Source: Cephalothrix spiralis | Taxonomy: Eukaryota > Nemertea > Palaeonemertea > Archinemertea > Cephalotrichidae | Direction of reading: 5' to 3' | DNA: 10,562 nt | Assembly: GCA_032353305.1 (NCBI GenBank) | Contig: JAUCNG010400365.1 | Span: 1-10,562, forward strand | Part shown: positions 6,001 to 10,562 of the stretch, in pieces | Numbering within the stretch: position 1 is the stretch's first letter | Layout of the letters: each line of letters begins with the position of its first letter | Translations under genes and position numbers: made by a program | The notes under the pieces: model-generated | Database searches by the model: none | What the model saw: the letters and a program-made list of their open reading frames with translations, nothing else | Told to the model about the DNA's origin: nothing

Positions 6001-8027
6001 AATGAAATGAGATGATGAGCGCCACATCAACGCATTGTAATCCCTTGGATTTGCAGCCAAGCACTTATTAAAATGTATGATTGCTCCAACCTTGTTACAG
6101 CTATTAAATGTAGTTGTTCCTGCTGAAAACGACATCGTTAATTGGACGAGCTCTTAAGAAAACTGATTTTAACTTCCTGGTCGGTTCTTCAAAAATAGAC
6201 CATTGTTGATTCATATATACTTATCAATAGTGTGTCTTATATAAAGCCATTGTCATCTTCTTATTGACTACACACTGAATTACAGTATATTATTTATTTT
6301 ATTCAAGTTAAAAAATGAATTTATTAAAAGATTCTATCCGTCGACCAAATTCTTCATGCATGTATGGTTGCAAATCAGTTCAAAAGATGTTAAGTAATAA
6401 ATAACTAAATATTTTTAACATCTGTGGTCTTATTTTCTTGTTCTACTTTTTACAGAGGCTAATTTGCCTTGTTGTTGATTGAGCTTGCCAGAGACATCTT
6501 TAGTTTGTAATACAAACCAGCGACACTGCCGACATACACCTATGCCTGTTAATGTAAACGTAAAAATGGCAATTTTTTCGCTATCGTAACCGGAAATGGT
6601 CATTTTTCGCTATCGGAAACGGAAAAATCGAGAAAAACACTATCGGAAACGGAAAAATCGAGAAAATCGCTACCGGAAACGGTAAAAGGCTCAAAATTTT
6701 ATCGGATATCGGAAATCACATATATAGGCATTGACCCCTAACCTATTATCAGCTCTTTTGGCTGTTCCAGTAAATGATCTTGCACCCATAAAACTAATGA
6801 TTTGATCTGAAGTTTGAGTAACACCCCCCCCCCCCCCCTTTTGAAAACAAAAAAAGGGGATGATGGTATTTACACTGACCAAAAATTTTAAAATTAAGAA
6901 AGAAGAAGAAAAGGCAACAAAAAGAAAACGAAGATATGAATAAATAAAAAAAATATCTTGAAAGTATAAGTCACTTAAGGAAAGAAGAAGAAAATATTAA
7001 AAATAACATGATTAATTTTACGAACCGGGTAGCATGTATTATGATTTATAAATTGTAAAAGTTGAATCTCTCATATAAGTTTTATCTGACTTGGACTTTT
7101 AAATTATGAATCACAATACATGCAAGTGAAATGACGTTTAAATGCTAAAACCGATTTTGTTTGATTGATATAGCACCCTGGAGATAAGACAGGGAGAGAT
7201 AATATATAGTCACAGAAAGAGAATAACCACAATACATGCAACTGAAATGGCGTTTAATTGTAGAAATGTCATTTAACCCAGTGCAGTGTTTAACTTAACC
7301 TATAACTTATAACCAGATTAGATTGAAATTATTCCAATATCACTAGATACATACTTTTTGTATAAAGTCAGAGTTGAGAAGGGTTAGTCACCGAGCAAGA
7401 ATGGCACAGTAGAAGTACAAATTGATATGGTACCCCTTAGGCTTTGGTAAAATGGGGTAATTTAATTACCCCCCCCCCCGTTTTCTACACAGTTTATACT
7501 GGACAGTCTTCAAAAATAGGGCAACCAGTAGGACATGCCACATACAGTTTAAAAGTTGGGACTCTCTTAAAATAACAAGGCAGAAAAATCATTTTTTGGT
7601 CCAACTTGCCAAAAAGTAGAATATTAAGAAGAAAAAATTAAGAAAAAAGGGCGTAGTGGGACACAGGGATAGGTCTCCAAAAAGTAGAACACCTGGAAGG
7701 ACTGACGGTGACGGTGACGGAGAATGAAAGAGATTCATATTTTTATGGGTAAAAATTAAATCTATGATCAGGATACTCACCGGTGTATTCAGCCCAATTC
7801 TTCATCAAAATCCTCGAATCTTCTTGCCAATTTTCAAGGGACTTATGGGTCCAACTGATTTTCAAATAATCACCATCAACTTGATTGACCATCGAGATTC
7901 CTGGGGTCTTGTTGTCAATTTCTTCAATGAGCCATGGTGTCATTCTCATGGGGCGTCTCCTCACATGGCAGGGATTGTCACCTTGTCGTTTGATTGGTGC
8001 GGCAGGGTTTTTTCTTGGGCGACCCAT
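1..8027 (-). CDS. IRF: Interferon regulatory factor (IRF) family transcription factor, 3' end beyond window
   Basis: This is a nuclear DNA-binding transcription factor of the IRF family, reconstructed from five exons (7781-8027, 2499-2654, 1724-1824, 761-926, 1-33) with matching phases 1, 1, 0, 1. At least 234 residues are present and the 3' end is missing. The DNA-binding domain covers about residues 25-133. It starts at RPMRMTPWLIEEI, has W32, W59 (SWTH, with H61 where IRF1 has its DNA-contacting His), W67 and W78 (NWAEYTG), and ends with TKWKSNFRCAL and GSTAYRMFKII. IRFs bind GAAA-type response elements through this winged helix-turn-helix. After it comes a short basic and Ser-rich stretch, then an acidic, Pro/Glu-rich linker. 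No C-terminal IRF-association domain is visible yet. The opening RMTPWL and the RG-S-AYR ending look most like the IRF1/IRF2 type. An AT-hook-like GRPRK lies at residues 2-6. Family assignment is very secure; the subfamily is a guess. Confidence 0.92.
34..760 (-). other. IRF intron 4, no gene seen
   Basis: This AT-rich intron contains repeated TTTTAGGA words at about 300-580, a 24-base perfect palindrome at 554-577 and the short near-palindrome GCCGAGCGAAGCGAGGC at 483-499. No convincing exon was found on either strand. Confidence 0.5.
761..926 (-). CDS. IRF: IRF coding exon 4 (acidic Pro/Glu-rich linker)
   Basis: A strong polypyrimidine tract and CAG acceptor (AG at 928-927) precede GATGATGATGAACAA. 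The donor is AAGA|GTAAGT (exon ends at 761). The 166 bases give 55 residues plus one base, entering in phase 0 from exon 3. The peptide opens DDDEQEIVHLQQ and closes SEPEPYPQEVAYSK. It is acidic and rich in Pro, Glu and Ser, as expected for an activation or PEST-like linker after an IRF DNA-binding domain. No specific domain is recognised. Confidence 0.77.
1240..1672. repeat. Fold-back (long inverted repeat) in IRF intron 3
   Basis: Bases 1307-1379 and 1546-1620 are inverted copies (shared TATTTTTGGAAAGCTTGTG, then TTTATATTTTC, then GGGC and CCTC blocks) at roughly 80% identity by eye. Weaker pairing extends outward to about 1240 and 1672. The centre (1380-1545) pairs poorly. The left arm contains an 11-C run (1249-1259). 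The right arm ends about 50 bases from the donor of IRF exon 3. It is probably an old fold-back or MITE-like insertion; no clear target duplication is seen. Confidence 0.7.
1724..1824 (-). CDS. IRF: IRF coding exon 3 (basic/Ser-rich linker)
   Basis: The acceptor is CCTTTCCAG|GAAATG (exon starts at 1824) and the donor is TTTGTG|GTATGT (exon ends at 1724). The 101 bases complete a Gly codon and encode 33 residues, ending in phase 0. The peptide includes NDARDQRKRHQ, a Ser/Gly run and MDSGLDMDTSFV, which is low in complexity and likely disordered. The frame has no stop and both phases fit. The call rests on splice signals and phase, since linkers of this family are not conserved. An open frame continues past the donor into a fold-back repeat and is not coding. 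Confidence 0.75.
1825..2498 (-). other. IRF intron 2, no gene seen
   Basis: AT-rich intron. It contains a short near-direct repeat (TCACACTTCCGAGA / TCACACCTTCGAGA) at about 2370-2398 and a plus-strand open stretch at about 2200-2265 without convincing splice sites. Nothing else is recognisable. Confidence 0.5.
2499..2654 (-). CDS. IRF: IRF coding exon 2 (recognition-helix half of the DNA-binding domain)
   Basis: The acceptor is TTTTTTAG|GTAAGG (exon starts at 2654) and the donor is CAAG|GTAAAA (exon ends at 2499). The 156 bases complete codon 83, encode 51 residues and leave one base, so the phase agrees with both neighbours. The peptide continues the domain with EKTNSTKWKSNFRCAL, then GSTAYRMFKIIKQ, a standard IRF ending. 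R102 and C103 sit where IRF1 has its base-contacting Arg and Cys. The following Asn contact appears replaced by R106. The exon is separated from exon 1 by a 5,126-bp intron that hosts another gene. Confidence 0.93.
2811..2879 (+). CDS. Candidate plus-strand exon encoding a transmembrane helix
   Basis: The acceptor is CCATCTGTTTTAG|CTCTG (AG at 2809-2810) and a usable donor is AAGAAG|GTTAGG. The 69 bases between are exactly 23 codons. They encode a hydrophobic run FTLAFFVILFCTGL followed by YY and a basic HRKK stop-transfer motif, the textbook layout of a single-pass receptor's membrane segment. It lies in the IRF intron on the opposite strand. No upstream extracellular exon was identified. 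It could be the remains of a gene or chance, as AT-rich DNA often encodes hydrophobic runs. Confidence 0.3.
2881..3199. mobile_element. MITE-like element with ~30-bp terminal inverted repeats (copy 1)
   Basis: The left end reads TTAGGC, a T run, then TTGCTTGTTTTACGGA (to 2912). The right end (3167-3199) is its inverted copy, TCCGTAAACCAAGCAA, then an A run and GGCCTTAG. The interior has four degenerate units of about 55-65 bases, each starting near a TTTTACCRCCGRYRGAATTC-like core, and a 9-G run. There is no coding capacity, so it is non-autonomous. A matching end occurs at 10487. Target duplication is not clear. Confidence 0.65.
3261..3344 (+). CDS. Candidate terminal exon after the transmembrane exon
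   Basis: After an ATTTCATACCAG acceptor (AG at 3259-3260), the frame matching the transmembrane exon stays open for 27 codons (starting GKDESHVRIARSQN) and stops at TAA 3342-3344. A plus-strand AATAAA lies at 3464-3469. It would form a short polar cytoplasmic tail. The separating intron is largely a transposon (2881-3199). No known motif is seen. Confidence 0.22.
   Translation, partial: GKDESHVRIARSQNISLDNHFQLGLRN
3672..3677 (-). terminator. Poly-A signal of the TPR gene
   Basis: AATAAA lies on the minus strand about 100 bases after the TAA at 3778. It is the first canonical signal downstream of the stop, at a normal 3' UTR distance. Confidence 0.5.
3778..3895 (-). CDS. TPR protein exon 3 (C-terminus and stop)
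   Basis: A CTTTTTGCAG acceptor sets the exon start at 3895. In phase 2 it completes Arg 290, encodes 38 residues and stops at TAA (3780-3778), followed at once by TAG. The peptide contains SLEFMDSLDSQM and SKHESKEGTTI. The alternative frame (GHKVIPRVHGF, stopping at 3827) is also open but would need exon 2 in the wrong phase. Confidence 0.75.
3778..6135 (-). CDS. TPR-repeat protein with a Cys/Trp/Gly-His C-terminal domain, nested in the IRF intron
   Basis: A 328-residue protein from three exons (5415-6135, 4310-4457, 3778-3895) with phases 1 and 2 and a TAA stop at 3780-3778. Residues about 17-30, 31-64, 99-134, 142-174 and 175-208 are tetratricopeptide repeats, helical hairpins that bind partner proteins or RNA; examples are AINLG-like AYINLGRVNIKQG and ALSYYGEALKVAK. 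No signal peptide or membrane segment is seen, so it is probably cytosolic. Residues about 241-328 form a separate domain with MYGSNMYVQSRCGNFW, then YSKDTAGHAGAF, then KHES (311-314). I do not recognise a named family for it. The W-x-x-x-D-x-x-G-H-x-G pattern recalls C-terminal domains of some bacterial Rhs-type secreted proteins, an impression I could not check. The gene lies wholly within one IRF intron, on the same strand. An IFIT-like role is possible but unproven. Confidence 0.85.
3896..4309 (-). other. TPR gene intron 2
   Basis: No gene is seen. Bases 3950-4040 are G-rich on the plus strand with five AATTGG words, giving a pyrimidine-rich region upstream of the exon 3 acceptor. Open frames here do not fit splice phases. 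Confidence 0.5.
4310..4457 (-). CDS. TPR protein exon 2 (first part of the C-terminal domain)
   Basis: The acceptor is CATTGCAG|ATGTAAACC (exon starts at 4457) and the donor is ATACAG|GTAGGA (exon ends at 4310). Entering in phase 1 gives residues 241-289 with no stop, and leaves two bases. The peptide contains KMYGSNMYVQSRCGNFWYSK and then DTAGHAGAFVKRY, rich in aromatic, Gly and His residues. A second open frame through the same bases (starting at ATG 4444) does not fit the phase of exon 1 and is rejected. Confidence 0.85.
4458..5414 (-). other. TPR gene intron 1
   Basis: 957-base intron made up mainly of the inverted-repeat element at 4699-5334, plus a 10-C run at 4555-4564. No further exon is seen. 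Confidence 0.55.
4699..5334. mobile_element. 636-bp non-autonomous DNA transposon (MITE) with perfect 18-bp inverted ends
   Basis: AAGGTGGTACTACCCTGC at 4699-4716 is repeated in exact inverted form, GCAGGGTAGTACCACCTT, at 5317-5334. The interior is AT-rich without coding capacity. It occupies most of TPR intron 1 and stops about 80 bases before the exon 1 donor. The ends pair only over these 18 bases. No certain target duplication is visible. The superfamily is not assigned. Confidence 0.75.
5415..6135 (-). CDS. TPR protein exon 1 (all TPR repeats)
   Basis: This single exon encodes residues 1-240. The ATG at 6135 is preceded by an in-frame TAA at 6156-6154, seven codons upstream, with no other in-frame ATG between, which fixes the start. 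The donor is GTAG|GTGAGT (exon ends at 5415), phase 1. The TPR repeats include the canonical small-residue and hydrophobic pattern, for example AGAIASCPSHTQAYINLGR. Keeping all the repeats in one exon resembles genes whose repeat region came from a compact or retroposed ancestor, but that is inference. Confidence 0.93.
6189..6243 (-). promoter_or_regulatory. TATA box and 5' leader of the TPR gene, with a tiny uORF
   Basis: The minus strand has TATATAAG at 6243-6236, a perfect TATAWAWR match, 101-108 bases upstream of the TPR ATG. Transcription would start near 6212. The resulting leader of about 75 bases contains a four-codon upstream ORF (ATG at 6203, TGA at 6191-6189). A TATA box is typical of inducible genes. 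It supports the TPR gene having its own promoter inside the IRF intron. Confidence 0.5.
6434..6443 (-). promoter_or_regulatory. Weak ISRE/IRF-type motif upstream of the TPR gene
   Basis: The minus strand reads GAACAAGAAA, one mismatch from the GAAANNGAAA core bound by IRF proteins, about 190 bases upstream of the TATA box. In AT-rich DNA such a match is common by chance. Confidence 0.15.
6579..6697. repeat. Minisatellite, four units of 29-30 bp
   Basis: Units start at 6579, 6608, 6638 and 6668. The consensus is CGCTATCGGAAACGGAAAAA followed by TCGAGAAAAA. Units 2 and 3 are nearly identical; the outer ones diverge. A degraded partial unit follows at about 6699-6718. It lies upstream of the TPR promoter. 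Confidence 0.8.
6824..6838. repeat. 15-C homopolymer
   Basis: The longest of several C/G runs in the window (others at 1249-1259, 2963-2971, 4555-4564, 7469-7479). Confidence 0.9.
6898..6994. repeat. Polypurine direct repeat
   Basis: GAAAGAAGAAGAAAA occurs identically at 6898-6912 and 6980-6994, 82 bases apart, inside a purine-rich plus strand. Confidence 0.6.
7032..7256. repeat. Short hairpin plus a third direct copy
   Basis: GCATGTATTATGATTTATAA at 7032-7051 is inverted as TTATGAATCACAATACATGC within 7104-7123, giving an imperfect hairpin of about 92 bases. The right arm and its flank, CACAATACATGCAAGTGAAA at 7112-7131, recur with few changes at 7228-7256. It is probably a degraded repeat family. 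Confidence 0.55.
7454..7472. repeat. Perfect 9-bp stem next to a C run
   Basis: GGGGTAATT-T-AATTACCCC forms a perfect stem with a one-base centre. It runs straight into an 11-C tract (7469-7479). Confidence 0.6.
7781..8027 (-). CDS. IRF: IRF coding exon 1 (N-terminal half of the DNA-binding domain)
   Basis: This exon encodes residues 1-82 plus the first base of codon 83. The ATG at 8027-8025 is preceded directly by an in-frame TAA (aga-taa-ata-ATG), so translation must start here. A good acceptor (TTTTTCTTTTAG, AG at 8036-8035) lies 7 bases upstream of the ATG, so the exon begins in 5' UTR at 8034 and a non-coding first exon must lie further upstream. The donor is G|GTGAGT at 7781/7780, phase 1. 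The peptide carries the Trp cluster W32, W59, W67 and W78. The usual second IRF tryptophan (in the PGLIW context) is absent: PGISMV is read instead. Confidence 0.95.
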
Positions 8028-8180
8028 TATTTATCTAAAAGAAAAATTATCATTTTTTTTAATAATAAGAGAAGCTTAAAAGATAGTTATGGTAAATTCG
8101 TTAGAACTAAATATAACAGTAACCAAAATATTTTTGGCTTACATAAACAAAATCAAGAAAGTTGTATAGTGCTGGAATAC

Positions 8181-8656
8181 TGGCCTCTATAGTCTTTTAC
8201 GAATTAAAAGAATGTTTGCAAGGCAAAGTGATATTTTTCTTCTTATGTGTGTCTGGGAAAATGTCAAAATATTTGTCAAATTTTGCTGAATTACAATTAT
8301 TTTTTCATTAGCCAATAGCTAACATCCTCGAATTTATTTTGATATATTATGCTTGTCATTCAAATGACTTTTAGTATGATTTTTAAACTGTTTTCTCCAA
8401 ATATTGGGCAAATATTTACGTTTTTTTATCGGACATGCGGCCAATCTGTTTTGCCCTAATCATACTAAAAGTCATTGGAATGACAAGTATAATATATAAA
8501 AATAAATCCGAGGATGTTAGCTATTGGCTAGTGAAAAAATAATTGTAATTCAACAAAATTTGACAAAGTTGTGAACATTTTCCTCAGGCACACATATAAA
8601 AAACACTTACTGCCTGGCACACCTTCTTTTACTTCGAATAAAAGGACTATAGGCCT
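8181..8656. mobile_element. 476-bp fold-back element
   Basis: Bases 8181-8381 and 8458-8656 are inverted copies over nearly their full length, separated by a loop of about 76 bases. Shared blocks include CTAAAAGTCATT, GAGGATGTTAGCTATTGGCT and AAAAAATAATTGTAATTCA. The outer ends match over the core CTATAGTC (left GGCCTCTATAGTC, right inverted AGGCCTATAGTCC). There is no coding capacity. It sits just upstream of IRF exon 1. The right arm carries a chance donor-like GGCAGTAAGT on the minus strand. Confidence 0.8.
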
Positions 8657-9138
8657 AGAGATGGAAAAATTATTTGAGCACTTTTATTTTGTTTATTTCT
8701 CGTAAACAAATTGATCAATATTGTATAATAAATCAGTATTGCATAGATTTATAAAATCACTTGTACTTATTATACACTTTTGACTTATTCTTATCACAAT
8801 TAAAATTCAAAACACTTAATAATATTCTAGTAAACGAGAGGTGTTTATAGTATATGTCATGAAATGTACACTGTACATGGAGGGCATACATGTAGTGCCG
8901 AAAAAACAGCACAACGACTGCATATAAAAATATCCTACATGTATTAAAATGTCAAAATAAAAAATTCCGTATGACCTAAAATGACTAGAAAATTTAAAAA
9001 AGTTAAATCTTCCGAAATAAAACAAGTTAACTACAAATCGTAATGATTATCGATTGAAGATCATTGAAATAATTTCCTTTCGAAAAAATTTATAAATTAA
9101 AGTGTAATAGAAAGGAGGTTATTTTTTATCTTACTTAC

Positions 9139-9245
9139 ACGTAGAACGACGACCAAAAAGAAAGTTTTTTCAAACAGACACGCCGATATCATACAATGCT
9201 ACTGATATAACCAATGAGCGAATAACAGTAGTCAGCCATTTTGAA
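9139..9245 (-). promoter_or_regulatory. Candidate IRF promoter / non-coding first exon
   Basis: The IRF coding exon needs an upstream 5' UTR exon. On the minus strand, a less AT-rich patch contains AAAATGGCTGAC, an ATTGG (inverted CCAAT) at 9215-9211, and then an excellent donor GTAAGTAAG (GT at 9138-9137). A 16-codon upstream ORF starts at the ATGGCTGAC. Splicing from 9139 to 8034 would remove an 1.1-kb intron. This is inferred from signals only; other donors upstream (for example near 10154) are possible. Confidence 0.3.
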
Positions 9246-9874
9246 TATTAACATAAATTATGTAGTAAATTTACATAATAAAATTTTAGATGTCAAATAT
9301 GTCGTTATGACTAAAAATAATGATACATACCGAATGAGAAAAACAACAACAATATTTCTGAATTTCAAGATATATTTTATGATTTGTCGTTTTGGATCCT
9401 ATCTAGGGAACATCAAAAGAAGTGCTTTAATTATAAATTTGATTAAATAACTTTGATTATAGAAGTCATTATAGTCCCTATATAAATATGGTCCGAAATG
9501 CCAAGTCATGATATTAATTTCAGAAATATTATAGTGGACTCCAAGAATAATGAGTTAAATGAGTTTCCAAACTAGTTAAATACATACCAAAATCCTATCA
9601 TTTTTTAATTTATGAGATAGAAGAAAATACACCATTATTTTTCGTAATCCAGAGCATTATTTGATTAGTTAAATTTTGCAATGGACCTAATATATTTTCT
9701 CTCACTTTATTACACTTTTAAAATATAACATGATACATATTTCAACCGATTTCAACATAAACTTTTCAGAGTATATTCAGCGTCAATCTTAGATGAAATA
9801 TCTATCTTTAAGAACTAGAAAAACCTATTTGTAAACTGGAAAAAAGAAAATACTTATTTCTTCAAACAGTGTTG

Positions 9875-9945
9875 TTAATGAATAATAAATTCATGACATT
9901 GGTTTGTTATGGGATCGTAGGTTACATACACTGTGGCCTGTACCC
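9875..9945 (-). CDS. Candidate last exon of an unidentified minus-strand gene
   Basis: The acceptor is GGTTACTTTTAG|GGGTACAGG (exon starts at 9945), followed by an open frame VQATVYVTYDPITNQCHEF and a TAA at 9877-9875. The composition looks more protein-like than the surrounding DNA. A minus-strand AATAAA occurs at 9711-9706. I could not identify a convincing preceding exon. If real, it belongs to a gene ending just upstream of the IRF gene; its function is unknown. Confidence 0.22.
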
Positions 9946-10486
9946 CTAAAAGTAACCATATTAATTTAAATTTAGTTTTCAAAAAAATTGAACCAACCGA
10001 CCTTAAGTGATCCCAAGTATTTTCCCAATTTTTGCAATAAAAATGCCTCCAATTTTTTAACTGCATTTTTTAGCAGAGATTGGATATTGGTATTTAAGCT
10101 TGAAGATTATTTATTAAACCTTTGGGAAATTAACAAAAATAAAATAATTACTTACTTGGGAAAAATACCAAACAACGAACTACTCGTACACGTTTACACT
10201 TGTTTACATAGAACCCAATTAATGGAACCGATCAAAGTAGATAGAAATAATTGAGATATCAAATTTGCCTCGAACGGATTAGTAAAATTCAGGTTTTTAT
10301 GTTTTAAATATAAATTGCATGTGATATCCTATCTCACCCAGAGTAGAACAATAAAAAGACTCATAAAAGACCTTAAAAAGTGATCTCAAGCAGCGCCATA
10401 GAATTCGTGAAGACTAGACGAACTACAAATAAGTTGGTGACAAATATGTCTGCGGTCAATGATCGAACTAGATCGAACGAAGTGAC

Positions 10487-10562
10487 TTAGGCCTTTTTTT
10501 TTTAATTACTTGGTTTACAGACAAATTTTTCAAGAAATCCCGCCGGCGGCGGTAAAAAAAAA
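10487..10562. mobile_element. Second copy of the 2881-3199 element, truncated by window end
   Basis: Beginning TTAGGCC, a T run, then TTACTTGGTTTACAGACAAATTTTT, this is the same terminus as the right end of 2881-3199 read in reverse complement. It continues into CCGCCGGCGGCGG, matching the GC-rich interior core. The rest lies outside the window. Confidence 0.6.

Larger units (their letters stand above)
6136..7780 (-). other. IRF intron 1 segment upstream of the TPR gene
   Basis: Contains the TPR promoter, the 30-bp minisatellite, C runs, the hairpin repeats above and a small (ACGGTG)-type repeat near 7704-7720. No exon was found between the TPR gene and IRF exon 1. Confidence 0.5.
8657..10486. 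other. Region upstream of the IRF coding start
   Basis: Very AT-rich. Apart from the candidate first exon near 9139-9245 and the candidate terminal exon at 9875-9945, no gene, RNA gene or repeat was recognised. The plus-strand open frames at 9241-9450 and 9988-10254 look like AT-rich chance frames. Confidence 0.45.

Noticed and set aside
7764-8192. 142-codon plus-strand open frame
   Set aside because: Shadow of IRF exon 1 on the opposite strand, extending into intron and the fold-back element.
9988-10254. 88-codon plus-strand open frame
   Set aside because: AT-rich composition, no recognisable motif, no splice or promoter support.

Overview
The window looks like nuclear DNA from an invertebrate animal. 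It is AT-rich, has small protein-coding exons bounded by GT...AG introns, a TATA-type promoter, poly-A signals, several short inverted-repeat transposons and repeated poly-C runs. There is no sign of bacterial gene packing. The species cannot be named from the sequence; a mollusc or another IRF-bearing invertebrate would fit.

Two genes can be reconstructed, both on the minus strand. The first is an interferon regulatory factor (IRF) family transcription factor. Its coding exons run right to left: 7781-8027, 2499-2654, 1724-1824, 761-926 and 1-33. It leaves the window at base 1, so the 3' end is missing. The first two exons together encode a complete IRF DNA-binding domain. The next three encode an acidic linker and the start of whatever follows. 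All exon phases agree.

The second gene encodes a 328-residue tetratricopeptide-repeat (TPR) protein with an unusual C-terminal domain. Its exons are 5415-6135, 4310-4457 and 3778-3895. It lies entirely inside the 5.1-kb first coding intron of the IRF gene, on the same strand, with its own TATA box (6236-6243), an in-frame upstream stop and a poly-A signal. A weaker candidate is a plus-strand pair of exons (2811-2879 and 3261-3344) that would encode a transmembrane helix and a short cytoplasmic tail, also inside this intron.

The rest is intron or intergenic DNA shaped by repeats. These are a fold-back at 1240-1672, a terminal-inverted-repeat element at 2881-3199 with a second, truncated copy at 10487-10562, an element with perfect 18-bp inverted ends at 4699-5334, a 30-bp minisatellite at 6579-6697, and a 476-bp fold-back at 8181-8656. 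Bases 8035-10562 lie upstream of the IRF coding start. They may hold the IRF promoter with a non-coding first exon near 9139-9245, and possibly the last exon of another minus-strand gene at 9875-9945.

Functionally, an IRF gene hosting a TPR gene suggests an innate-immunity locus. The regulatory link between the two is inference only.
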